34,804 nucleotides of DNA from Flavobacteriaceae bacterium (lineage in GTDB: Bacteria; Bacteroidota; Bacteroidia; Flavobacteriales; Flavobacteriaceae). The position numbers and the translations under genes were made by a program. The stretch is from assembly GCA_021151665.1 (NCBI GenBank), contig JAGKWW010000030.1, positions 1 through 34,804 on the forward strand. The letters are read 5' to 3'. Positions 1 through 8,339 of this stretch are shown piece after piece (positions within the stretch are counted from its first letter, which is position 1; each line of letters begins with the position of its first letter). The notes below the pieces were generated by a model. That model saw only the letters and a program-made list of their open reading frames with translations. It did no database searches and was not told where the DNA came from.

Positions 1-468
1 GAGTTCTATTATCCCGAACAAACAGATTTTCCACCAAAGAAATCGCGCTGGATGTTTGATGCCGAAGCATTCTGCCTGCACAATGGGTATTTTTATATTT
101 TCACGAAGAACCGCAGCAAGATGTTCGATGGGTCTTTCTATGTGTACCGCGTTCCCAACCTGCCCGGCCCTCACAAGGCAGAGAAAATTGGCAAACTCAA
201 GTCCTGCAGCAATTACCGCAAATGTGCAATCGCGGGAGCCGATATAAGCCCCGATGGTAAAACAATTGCACTGATTTCGGGAGGCAGGATATGGCTTGTA
301 ACCGGCTTTACCGAAAATGATTTTTCAGCCGCTGATGTAAAAGAGGTAGTGCTTCAAAGCATTACCCAGAAAGAGGGCATCACCTTTAAAGATGGAAATA
401 CACTGCTTATCGCCGACGAAAAAGAAAAAAAGTCAGGTGGGAAGCTGTATTCCTTTTCTATAGATTAA
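1..468 (+). CDS. C-terminal part of a beta-propeller-like protein (5' end outside window)
   Basis: The reading frame is open from base 1 (it begins Glu-Phe-Tyr-Tyr) and stops with TAA at 466-468, so the start lies upstream of the window; the ATG at 52 is internal. About 155 residues are visible. They contain short beta-rich units typical of a propeller: FDAEAFCLHNGYFYIF, then ISPDGKTIALISGGRIWLV, and a final ITFKDGNTLLIADE...LYSFSID blade. The SPDGKTIA pattern is common in TolB/WD40-like and phytase-esterase-like propellers. I cannot assign a substrate or a family from this fragment. It converges on the next gene with only two bases between the stop codons, so no terminator fits between them. 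Confidence 0.75.
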   Translation, partial: EFYYPEQTDFPPKKSRWMFDAEAFCLHNGYFYIFTKNRSKMFDGSFYVYRVPNLPGPHKAEKIGKLKSCSNYRKCAIAGADISPDGKTIALISGGRIWLVTGFTENDFSAADVKEVVLQSITQKEGITFKDGNTLLIADEKEKKSGGKLYSFSID

Positions 469-470
469 TA

Positions 471-3400
471 TCAGAATCCAAACAGGAAGCCAACCGAAAC
501 CCTTCCGCCATCCGCACCGTAAAAATACTGCGCGCGCGCGGTAACCAGGTTCACACCGTTAAGGAATAAGCCGCCACCTACGCTTTGATGCCACTTTTTT
601 GAAGGGTCGTTATCTATCCATACCCGTCCGTAATCATATCCTGCAAAGAACCCGTACTTGGCGGGGATTATACTGTTCTTCAGGCTTCCGACTGTAAACC
701 GTGCATCGCTGCTCTGGCTGTAAGAAGTGCGGCCCGTAAAGCGCTCGCGCCGGAAACTCCGCAGGTCGTTGCCACCCAGCACAGCCGCCTGGTAGATTTC
801 GAAATTGTTGTTAAACAAAGCCCGCCCTCCAAAGGTAGTTTCAAATACAAGCCGGTTGTTCGCCGTTATTTTGTGTACAATGTTCAGGTGGGCATCGGTG
901 TACGGGAAACTGCGTTTGGAATCGTCTGCACTTATCTTGTAGCCAACTTCCAGGTGGAAGGCAAGCCCCATTGCCGGAAGCGACTGGACATCATAATTGC
1001 CAAAGCTGTACCGCGCCATGGCTCCAGCAAACTGCCGGTGTTCAAAAACGTGTGCAGGAACTACATCGGGTTGCTCAATAAACCTTCCTTCCGAACGCTC
1101 AATCTCTATCGTTTCAAACGACGCCCCGAATTCGGCCTTTCCTCCATTGCGGCTTTCTTTAAAGAAGGATGCCGCGCCGCGGAAGATCTGCAATTTCACG
1201 CGGTTATAGTCCATCCCCGTTTGTTCGTCATTGTTTATAGATTCGTTGCCGTAACCAAAGTAATTGATACTGAAGTTAGGGCTTGTATATCGCATATCTA
1301 CGCCAAAGTTCCACTTGTTGGCCACATTCATAAAGTTGCCTTTATAACCCAGCTCAAACCCGCCGGTGGCGAAATAGTACATCCCGGATAGTGAATGCTT
1401 GCGGGAGTAGGGCCTGCGGTTAAAATTATTGACCGTGTAGTTGGCTACGATTCCTAATTTTACGCCATCATCGGGGTTGAATCCTGCCATAGGGTAGCCG
1501 CCCCTGATATTATATTCGGGCTTTTTGTAATTGTAGCTGTTTGTTTCATAATCGTCGGTAAGTACAAGCCTCGTCTTACTATCTGTATTATAGGTATTCC
1601 GCTTGCTTTTAAAATCGTACACCTTGATCGCCCGGCCGTTCTCTACAGTATACACATCTTCATCTGGACCGCCCAGAAGGCGTATCATCACCGGATGGAC
1701 AGGTTCACCTTTAACCTCAAATTCATCCTTGCCGTCAAGCCCGTAGATCCATATCTCTTTTGTTTTGTCTTTGCCGTATTCTGTTTCCGATACCAGTTCC
1801 TGCTTTTCATCCTTCAGCCGGTAAACTTTCAGGTTGGTCTTTCCGTCCGGCAGCCTTGTAATTACGAACTTTTCTTTTTTATCTGTACCGCGGATAAGCA
1901 CGGTGCGCAACAGCACATCGCGGTAACGCATTGCCTCATCTTCTAAAGTTGATAGCCGCGCCTGCAGGTTTGCTTTTATGTTCGCCGTTTCGCCGTCATT
2001 CTTTATTTCCTGAGGGAGTTTAGCAAACGCTTTGTCTACCGCCTCTGGGGTAAGGCGCGCTCTAAGCCAGGCAGCCTGCGATTTCCAAACATCTTCGCCT
2101 GATTTGGTAATAAACGCAGCGTCGAGCGGGTACGCGGCATGATTGAGCCATTTTACCCTGTGAATGTGGTCGTCATAACTTTGCATGGCGCGAAGGGCAG
2201 GTATGCGGAGCAGCAGCGTGAGTAGCTTTCCCCCATATTTCGGGAACGCCTGGTCATGGTCACGTGGTATGGGCCGGTATATAATGCTGTCTTTTGTTTC
2301 AAACCGGGCCCATCGCCACTGGTCGGCATGCCTATCCCAGTCACCGATAAGCATATCAAACAGCCTTGCGCGGATATAGGCTTTTTCATCAATCTTATAC
2401 TTTGAATCTTTTTGCAGGTTGATCATCACATCATCAGTGCCATCGATACCGTCCGGCTTCCCGAAGCTTGCCAGGCTTTTCTGGCTGTCTTCCGGGCGCT
2501 CTTCCAGCATATACAGCTCATCCCCATAGTCAAGGTTAAACTCCTTGAGCGCATCCTGTTTGGGTACGTAGATCATTTGCGGATTGGTATGGTAAATGCC
2601 GGCTGTTTCGGCAAGGTCATCGAGTATAAAGGGTGTAAAGGGGTGCGCTGTTGTATAAAAATCGAGCAGGAATTTCTCGGTAAAGGTGCCGTCGAAGCTG
2701 TCGCCGATATACTGGTCTTTAAAAGCCGATGCCTGAAGGAATTTTGTCGCGCTCTTGCGAAGGCCCCGGATCACGTATTCCTTACCGTCCTTGTCTTTCA
2801 CGCGGAGCGAATTGGACTGGTGGCCGCCTCCCGAACGGAAAGGTTCCAGTCCGCCCCGAAGCGTGTCGAGCATCGCTACATTGGCGGCAACAGGCAGGCC
2901 ATAGTAACTGCGGTAATGTGTGCCGAACAGAAAGTTGTGTACTTTGCTTTTGTGGGTAAACTCCTGCGGCATTACCGTAGCTTTTATAACGGGATCAAAA
3001 TGGTCAGGATAATCCGGGATCTCCAGCTTTTCCTTTACAAGCAGCTCCTTTTCAAACAGCAAAGTTTCTTTGCCCTCGGCAACGCCGTAAAAACTTGCTT
3101 TAGCTGTACCGTTGGAAAATACATCGAGCGTGGCATAGCCGTTTCGACCGTACGAAAAATCCTTTGGCCCCGCTACACGTACGGCTTCTTCCTTAGATCC
3201 GGCGCCGCTGATAATCTGGCGGATGTTGTCTTTTTCGATGTACTGCAGGTTATGGTCGTGCCCCGACACTACAATCACGTTGGGCTTGTCCTGCAGCATG
3301 GTGCGTATCCTCCGCGAAAGCATATTATACAGCCTGCTCTGGTTATCCTGTGTGCTGTAGCCCGATGTCTTTCGGGCAAGGTTTATTATGGATCCGATTC

Positions 3401-4187
3401 CGGGCATTGGGACCTTATATTTTAGCGGGAAGAACTGCTTTTCCATAGAATACTGTCCGCCATGTGCCCCACTGGTCATGAGCGGATGGTGGATGGCAAG
3501 GATTACGACTTTGTCCTGGTTCTTATTGAGCAGGCTTTCGAGCTCGGCAAACATCGCATCGCGTGTTTTTATATCGCAATCGTCATTAATATTCGGATAG
3601 TTGTCCCAATCCTCAATAAACCATTGTGAGTCGACCGCGATCATGGTGATTCCCCCGGCAACCTTCACTTCGTTCAGCGGGCAGCCTTTGCCGGGCAGGA
3701 ATGCATTTTTATCATCGAGGTTTTTGCGTACAAAATCTTCTTCATCCAACAGGCCGTTAAGCCCGTTGTACCAATCATGGTTACCGGGAATAAAATAGGT
3801 CTTTACGCCGTTATCTTTACCAAGCATCAACTGGGCCATTAGCCCCGCTTCGGCAAGCTTCCGGTTTTTTTTCTGCTTTTTAGGAGGCATACCCAGAGGG
3901 TAAATATTATCGCCTAAAAAAAACAGCGAAGCATCTTTCCCTTTCGCTTTAAGCTTCGGCCCGATAAAGGAAAATAGTTCCTGGGTGTTTGGGGCGGCGG
4001 CATACCCTGCATCGCCAATAAGGAAGAACCGGTGAAACTGCCCACGTGTTACAATGGTGTCGTTTTGCGGGGTGGTGCGGCTTTCTGGCCCGTACTGTGC
4101 CTTTTGCGTGGCGCAGCCGACAACGATCAGGATTAAAAAAACGCTTAATATTCGCAGGGCGGTTGTTTTTACCGGGCTAAAATTCAT
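471..4187 (-). CDS. Outer-membrane metallophosphoesterase / kinase-like / beta-barrel fusion lipoprotein
   Basis: This 1238-aa protein has four parts. An N-terminal signal ends in a lipobox (V23-G24-Cys25). A calcineurin-like phosphoesterase covers about residues 50-385, with its metal-site motifs intact: GDA 58-60, GDN 92-94, GNHD 135-138, HH 233-234 and GHDH 309-312. Residues about 445-660 hold a Gly-rich segment (GGGHQSNSLRVKD), GDWDRH at 615-620 and RDHDQAF at 642-648; these resemble the catalytic and metal-binding loops of Fam20C/HipA-like atypical kinases. Residues about 880-1238 are alternating beta strands ending in aromatic GFLFGF, as in BamA/Omp85-type barrels. Expected place: outer membrane, with the enzymatic domains in the periplasm or at the surface. 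The phosphoesterase and barrel are clear; the kinase-like call is inference by eye. The ATG is 24 bp from the divergent ATG of the next gene. Confidence 0.85.
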   Translation of the reverse strand: MNFSPVKTTALRILSVFLILIVVGCATQKAQYGPESRTTPQNDTIVTRGQFHRFFLIGDAGYAAAPNTQELFSFIGPKLKAKGKDASLFFLGDNIYPLGMPPKKQKKNRKLAEAGLMAQLMLGKDNGVKTYFIPGNHDWYNGLNGLLDEEDFVRKNLDDKNAFLPGKGCPLNEVKVAGGITMIAVDSQWFIEDWDNYPNINDDCDIKTRDAMFAELESLLNKNQDKVVILAIHHPLMTSGAHGGQYSMEKQFFPLKYKVPMPGIGSIINLARKTSGYSTQDNQSRLYNMLSRRIRTMLQDKPNVIVVSGHDHNLQYIEKDNIRQIISGAGSKEEAVRVAGPKDFSYGRNGYATLDVFSNGTAKASFYGVAEGKETLLFEKELLVKEKLEIPDYPDHFDPVIKATVMPQEFTHKSKVHNFLFGTHYRSYYGLPVAANVAMLDTLRGGLEPFRSGGGHQSNSLRVKDKDGKEYVIRGLRKSATKFLQASAFKDQYIGDSFDGTFTEKFLLDFYTTAHPFTPFILDDLAETAGIYHTNPQMIYVPKQDALKEFNLDYGDELYMLEERPEDSQKSLASFGKPDGIDGTDDVMINLQKDSKYKIDEKAYIRARLFDMLIGDWDRHADQWRWARFETKDSIIYRPIPRDHDQAFPKYGGKLLTLLLRIPALRAMQSYDDHIHRVKWLNHAAYPLDAAFITKSGEDVWKSQAAWLRARLTPEAVDKAFAKLPQEIKNDGETANIKANLQARLSTLEDEAMRYRDVLLRTVLIRGTDKKEKFVITRLPDGKTNLKVYRLKDEKQELVSETEYGKDKTKEIWIYGLDGKDEFEVKGEPVHPVMIRLLGGPDEDVYTVENGRAIKVYDFKSKRNTYNTDSKTRLVLTDDYETNSYNYKKPEYNIRGGYPMAGFNPDDGVKLGIVANYTVNNFNRRPYSRKHSLSGMYYFATGGFELGYKGNFMNVANKWNFGVDMRYTSPNFSINYFGYGNESINNDEQTGMDYNRVKLQIFRGAASFFKESRNGGKAEFGASFETIEIERSEGRFIEQPDVVPAHVFEHRQFAGAMARYSFGNYDVQSLPAMGLAFHLEVGYKISADDSKRSFPYTDAHLNIVHKITANNRLVFETTFGGRALFNNNFEIYQAAVLGGNDLRSFRRERFTGRTSYSQSSDARFTVGSLKNSIIPAKYGFFAGYDYGRVWIDNDPSKKWHQSVGGGLFLNGVNLVTARAQYFYGADGGRVSVGFLFGF

Positions 4188-4198
4188 AAATTGGTATT

Positions 4199-4206
4199 TA
4201 AATTTG
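4199..4206 (+). promoter_or_regulatory. Possible -7 element (TAAATTTG) directly before the HD-PycTM gene
   Basis: TAAATTTG matches the Bacteroidota -7 consensus TAnnTTTG and ends six bases before ATG 4212, so transcription would begin at or next to the start codon. No TTG lies at the usual 17-19 bp upstream, so support is partial. Confidence 0.3.
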
Positions 4207-4211
4207 CCGCT

Positions 4212-5399
4212 ATGGACATACTCGATAAAGCAGAACGTTTTGTGTTCGGCTTACTCAAAGATAAGTTATCTTCTGATTACCTGTACCACAATTTTAACCA
4301 TACTATTCGGGTGGTGCAGTCGGCGGCTGTAATTGCCGATGCCGAAGGCATAAAGGGCGATGAGAAAGAAGTGCTACTGTTGGCGGCATGGTTTCACGAT
4401 ACAGGTTACACCGAAGCGATACGCGACCACGAGGAGAAAGGAGTTGGCATTGCAAAGAAGTTTTTAGCGGAGGAAGGTTACCCGGCAGAGCAGGCTGAAA
4501 AAGTAGGAACCCTTATCCTGGCAACCCGGATGGGTGTAGAACCCCGCGGCCTTCTGGAAGAAATTATGAAGGATGCCGATTGTTCTCATTTTGCCGACGA
4601 TAATTACAGCGCCCTTGCAGCATTGCTTCGCGAAGAGTGGAAGCTCACTCAGGGTCAGGTATTTAGTGACCTGGACTGGGCTGTAGCAAACCGGCTGATG
4701 CTGGTGCATAAGCACAGATATTATACGGAGTATGCGAAGGAAAATTTTCAGCCGAAAAAAGAGGCCAACATTGCTGAGCTGCAGAAAGAAATAGATGGTT
4801 TACAGAAAGGCGGCAAAAAGGATAAGGATAAAGAAAAACTCAATAAGAAAAAGCTTGAAAAACTGGAGCGGCCCGACAGGGGAGTGGATACCGTTTTCCG
4901 GGTTACGCTGAACAACCATACCCGCCTTAGCGAGATAGCCGATAGCAAAGCGAACATCCTTTTATCGGTAAATACGATCATCATTTCAATCACGCTCACC
5001 ACATTAATTCCCAAACTCGACAGCCCGGCCAATGCGCATCTGGTATTGCCTACCATGATACTGATGTTCTCGAGCGTGGTGTGCATCATTTTTGCTATAC
5101 TTTCCACGCGCCCAAAAGTCACCGGTGGAACGTTTACCCGCGAAGATATCGATCAGCGCAAGGTGAACCTTCTCTTCTTTGGGAACTTTTATAAAATGCC
5201 TGCGGAAGAATATGAGTGGGCAATGAATGAGATGATGAAAGACAGGAAATACCTGTACGACTCAATGATAAAAGACCTGTATTATCTTGGGTTGGTGCTT
5301 CACCGCAAATACAAACTGCTCCGTATTACCTATACTATCTTCATGATAGGTATTGTGGCATCGGTAGCCGCATTCGTTTACTCATTCATGGCTTTGTAA
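4212..5399 (+). CDS. HD-domain phosphohydrolase fused to PycTM (Pycsar-effector-like) membrane domain
   Basis: The N-terminal half (about 1-175 of 395 aa) is an HD domain: H30 in NFNHTIRV, H62-D63 in AWFHDTGY, and D121 in MKDADCSHF. This fold hydrolyses phosphoesters or nucleotides using metal. A Lys/Glu-rich charged linker (about 183-222) leads to a domain beginning near 226 with RLSEIADSKANILLSVN, then TM helices at about 250-268, 279-299 and 371-392. That pattern matches the PycTM family (DUF5706), whose members include membrane effectors of Pycsar anti-phage systems. No uridylate or cytidylate cyclase gene is nearby, so a defence role is not shown. A TTG at 4191 extends the frame, but I chose ATG 4212 because TAAATTTG lies between and homologous HD domains start near here. 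The stop abuts the stop of the converging GAF gene. Confidence 0.85.
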   Translation: MDILDKAERFVFGLLKDKLSSDYLYHNFNHTIRVVQSAAVIADAEGIKGDEKEVLLLAAWFHDTGYTEAIRDHEEKGVGIAKKFLAEEGYPAEQAEKVGTLILATRMGVEPRGLLEEIMKDADCSHFADDNYSALAALLREEWKLTQGQVFSDLDWAVANRLMLVHKHRYYTEYAKENFQPKKEANIAELQKEIDGLQKGGKKDKDKEKLNKKKLEKLERPDRGVDTVFRVTLNNHTRLSEIADSKANILLSVNTIIISITLTTLIPKLDSPANAHLVLPTMILMFSSVVCIIFAILSTRPKVTGGTFTREDIDQRKVNLLFFGNFYKMPAEEYEWAMNEMMKDRKYLYDSMIKDLYYLGLVLHRKYKLLRITYTIFMIGIVASVAAFVYSFMAL

Positions 5400-7766
5400 T
5401 TATTTGTGTTCCAGTTCCTTCATCAAGTCGTCAAAGCTGTAGTAACCTGCGCTGTCGCGGTTGTACAGGATATCGATGCGCATTCCTTTGAGCCCCGAAA
5501 CGCCCTGAAGGTCTTCCACCTCAAATAATTCGAGGGCATCACCAAGCATTTTTCGGTGCTGCAAAAATTTGATATATCTCTTGTATTCCGATTCTTCTTT
5601 TTTCTGCGAATAGATAATCGTCAGTGTGCCCTGCTTCGTGATGCGTTCTTCGCTTCCCTTAATTCGGGCTTTGTCAAGGCGCTTTTTCACCACCTCATAT
5701 CGCGCATTATAGGTGCCGTCTACATCAAAACGTTTTTCATCCATGCGGAAGCGTATCGCGATAGGGCTGCTGAAAACCAATATTAAAGACGTCACATCAA
5801 GCTCATAGGGCAGTGAAGGGCGCAGCCTGTAGTATTCGTTCTCCATTTCTATCATGGCCTGCAGTTGCCACAACCTCAGGTTTTCGAGGTAAAGCGGATT
5901 GTAATGAACCTTCGGCGCAATTGAAGCACCTATATAAAGGTTGTGCTCTACACCGTCAGTTTTAAAGCGCTCATAATAATGCGGGAAGAAAGATTGTGCT
6001 TCGGCCTGTTTCTTGTCCAGCACTTCAGACATTTGCTTGTTAATGATAGACAGCGCATCGTCAAAATCTTTACGGTTGTCGTACACCATTTTCATCTTGC
6101 TGTCCAACAGGTCGAAGTAAGCCGCGATACGCTTATGTACCTCGTTATCTGCCGAGTCAAAGTGCTTTAGGACCGGGTGTACTTCATTAATTATATAGGA
6201 TTGGATAACGGACTCAGAGTCAGCCTTCAATTCCTCCTTCAGCTCTTTTTCCAGTTTCTCAAGTTCAAATATATGCTGGGCGATCAGCGGAAGCTTTCCT
6301 TTTTTATAGATAAACCGGAACAGCTTCAGCAGCGTCTCGATCTGGAAGATCAGGTCTTTTTCCAGGGTTTCGTTGCGCGCTACAGACGAGCCTTTTACAT
6401 CTATCTGCCCGTAAAGCGGGAATACCTCTTTGAAGATGATCTCTTTAAATGGTGTGTTCCTTCCGCGCTTATGGTTAACGTGCTGCAGTGCCTCTTCGCG
6501 AAACTTCCAGTAAACGCTGGGGTGTATGGCGGTGTATTCTTTTTGGATTATAGCATCGATCTCATTCTGTAGTTCCGAATAGAAGCGTTCGATACTGTCT
6601 GTAAGGAACGGGATTATATAATCGAGCTTTTTGGCATTGATGCTGTTCAGCTCGCGTGCGCGGGAAGATACCAGCTCAATAAACCCAAGCAGTCGCCCAT
6701 TCTTTACCACGGGAGCAAGGATACAACTCCTGATGCCCTGCTTTAAAAGGTGCTGGGCAAAGCGGCTGTCAAGACCGGGGTTACCCTTATGTTTTTCAAC
6801 ATCCGATATAATAAAGAAGTCATTTTTATTGAGAAGGCGGGAAAGCGACTCATTGCAAAGCACGCTATCGCAGCTCACTTCTTTGCGGCTGGCTAGTATG
6901 TAGCTGCGGATGTCTTTAAAAGGTGCAGGCCGGAAAACGCTTTCTTCGCTATTGATTTCAGTGAAGCCTATTTTTAGGTCGCCAATCTTGTATATCGAAC
7001 GGAATATTGATTGCAGGTTGCCCGTGGTCATCTCGTCAAAATCCTCGGTTTTCAGGAGATTACTTTTAAGGTTAGAAATGGCGCTTTCATTGGTAGCGTC
7101 AAAAAGCGACATGATGCCAAACCCTTTCATTATCCAGCTTTTTTCGGGAAACTTTTCCTTCCACAGATCGAGGTCATCGTAGTTATCCATCAGGAGGTCT
7201 ACATCTTCCTGGGTAATGACCGGAGCCTCGCCGGTTGGCAGCACCTCTACAAAATCGCCGTTATACATGATCCGATAATGGTACATGACACCGTTCTCAT
7301 CGGGAATATCATAAAACAGCGGCCGCTTAAAATCGAAATTGAAGCCGTAATAGCGGTTCAGGATAAGGCAGCAGCTCATCACGTAGAACTCGTGGTCATC
7401 GAAGTTACGGATGTTCATATCAAAATCCCGCCCTGCCGCCTTCATGATCTCGCGGAACCGTTCGGTATAGTTAAACGTCAGGTTATAAAACGGAATGGAA
7501 GCAGCTTTAATCTCATTCTTGCTTAACGCGGTAGGAAACAGGTCGGCCAGCAGGTTACGTATCACACCCTCGTGCTTTTTTAAAAGCTTAGGGTCGGTAA
7601 TACCTTCGCGCAACTCCGGTGTTTCGGAAGCGTGCTTTAAAAGCGCACGTGCATATTCTGACCGGTAATCCACATCATTATTTGCAATATCCTCCAGCGC
7701 CTCCATGACCTTATGGAAGGATATCTTTATAATAAACGGGCTGCTTTTAAATTGTTCGGTTTCCAT
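5400..7766 (-). CDS. GAF domain-containing protein, large, no recognised output domain
   Basis: This 788-aa protein has no signal peptide or TM helix and is probably cytoplasmic. Residues about 240-390 look like a GAF sensor: helix, then DIRSYILASRKEVSCDSVL, DFFIISDVEKH, and GIRSCILAPVVKNGRLLGFIEL, which is the usual GAF core-strand pattern. The rest is mainly helical and charged, with a long Glu/Lys-rich stretch around 480-620. I see no histidine kinase, GGDEF, EAL, phosphatase or DNA-binding module. It is separated by 33 bp from the small gene at 7800-8168, transcribed in the same direction, so the two may be co-transcribed. A 7-of-8 match to TAnnTTTG (TAACTTTA, minus strand at 7771-7778) lies four bases before ATG. 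The ligand and output are unknown. Confidence 0.8.
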   Translation of the reverse strand: METEQFKSSPFIIKISFHKVMEALEDIANNDVDYRSEYARALLKHASETPELREGITDPKLLKKHEGVIRNLLADLFPTALSKNEIKAASIPFYNLTFNYTERFREIMKAAGRDFDMNIRNFDDHEFYVMSCCLILNRYYGFNFDFKRPLFYDIPDENGVMYHYRIMYNGDFVEVLPTGEAPVITQEDVDLLMDNYDDLDLWKEKFPEKSWIMKGFGIMSLFDATNESAISNLKSNLLKTEDFDEMTTGNLQSIFRSIYKIGDLKIGFTEINSEESVFRPAPFKDIRSYILASRKEVSCDSVLCNESLSRLLNKNDFFIISDVEKHKGNPGLDSRFAQHLLKQGIRSCILAPVVKNGRLLGFIELVSSRARELNSINAKKLDYIIPFLTDSIERFYSELQNEIDAIIQKEYTAIHPSVYWKFREEALQHVNHKRGRNTPFKEIIFKEVFPLYGQIDVKGSSVARNETLEKDLIFQIETLLKLFRFIYKKGKLPLIAQHIFELEKLEKELKEELKADSESVIQSYIINEVHPVLKHFDSADNEVHKRIAAYFDLLDSKMKMVYDNRKDFDDALSIINKQMSEVLDKKQAEAQSFFPHYYERFKTDGVEHNLYIGASIAPKVHYNPLYLENLRLWQLQAMIEMENEYYRLRPSLPYELDVTSLILVFSSPIAIRFRMDEKRFDVDGTYNARYEVVKKRLDKARIKGSEERITKQGTLTIIYSQKKEESEYKRYIKFLQHRKMLGDALELFEVEDLQGVSGLKGMRIDILYNRDSAGYYSFDDLMKELEHK

Positions 7767-7799
7767 ACTGTAAAGTTACGAAATTTTCAGGTGCCTGGT

Positions 7800-8168
7800 T
7801 TACAGATCATCATCGGGAACGGGTTCTATATATTCCATGAAATATATCTGGTAATGCCGATGCTCATAAAGCGGGCGTGCATGGTTGGCAGCCTGCAGAA
7901 GCTTTAGCATTTCGGGTAAAAATTCAGCGTTCCGGTTACTGCCCTCCGGAAAGCTTTTACCAACCACGGCATAGCTTGTAAAGTGGGAAGGCGTATCAAG
8001 CTTTTCGTGCAGGGCATTATCAACAATGAGGCCATCGGTGTATTGGGCAACGGCATCAGACAATATCGCGTGCCGGGCTGCTTCAAAAAATTCGTCGGGG
8101 ACAAACCCTCTAACGGCCTTGAGTTCCTGCCCGCCGTTAAGCCGGAATATAACTTTGTACAGGGTCAT
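7800..8168 (-). CDS. Small conserved-looking hypothetical protein (122 aa)
   Basis: The start chosen is ATG 8166-8168 (MTLYKVIFRLNGG). The frame could extend eight codons to 8192, but that segment (MYIYKKTF) is A/T-rich upstream DNA. The protein is soluble and acidic, with no signal peptide or TM helix. It has a beta-strand start, a Val-rich helix (FVPDEFFEAARHAILSDAVAQ), and an acidic tail ending VPDDDL. I do not recognise the family. It sits just upstream of the GAF gene in the same direction with a 33-bp gap, which suggests a shared transcript; no function can be stated. Confidence 0.7.
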   Translation of the reverse strand: MTLYKVIFRLNGGQELKAVRGFVPDEFFEAARHAILSDAVAQYTDGLIVDNALHEKLDTPSHFTSYAVVGKSFPEGSNRNAEFLPEMLKLLQAANHARPLYEHRHYQIYFMEYIEPVPDDDL

Positions 8169-8267
8169 AAACGTTTTTTTATAAATATACAAAAATTTAA
8201 ATAGCGGCTTTTGATACCAAGGATGGCATCTTTAAGCAAGTAGATAAATTTTTTCTTAATTTTTTTA

Positions 8268-8297
8268 TTGCTGTAAGAATATAATCTTTTATTTTTA
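8268..8297 (+). promoter_or_regulatory. Candidate Bacteroidota-type promoter for the exonuclease/GIY-YIG gene
   Basis: TTG at 8268-8270, a 19-bp spacer, then TATTTTTA at 8290-8297 (7 of 8 to TAnnTTTG). Transcription would start near 8302-8304, about 36 bases before ATG 8340 and upstream of the alternative GTG at 8319. Confidence 0.4.
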
Positions 8298-8339
8298 CCG
8301 CGTGCTGTATGATATACCGTGAGCACAAACAAGTTATCA

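Noticed and set aside
2412..3425. 337-codon plus-strand ORF opposite the phosphoesterase gene
   Set aside because: It is antisense to the well-supported minus-strand phosphoesterase/kinase-like coding sequence, has no recognisable domain, and reads as low-quality Cys/His/Arg-rich protein.
4191..4211. TTG start for the HD-PycTM gene
   Set aside because: It adds seven residues that overlap the candidate -7 element; ATG 4212 gives a normal N-terminus.
4212..5399. Complete Pycsar anti-phage operon
   Set aside because: Only the PycTM-like effector domain is present; no cyclase gene lies on either side.
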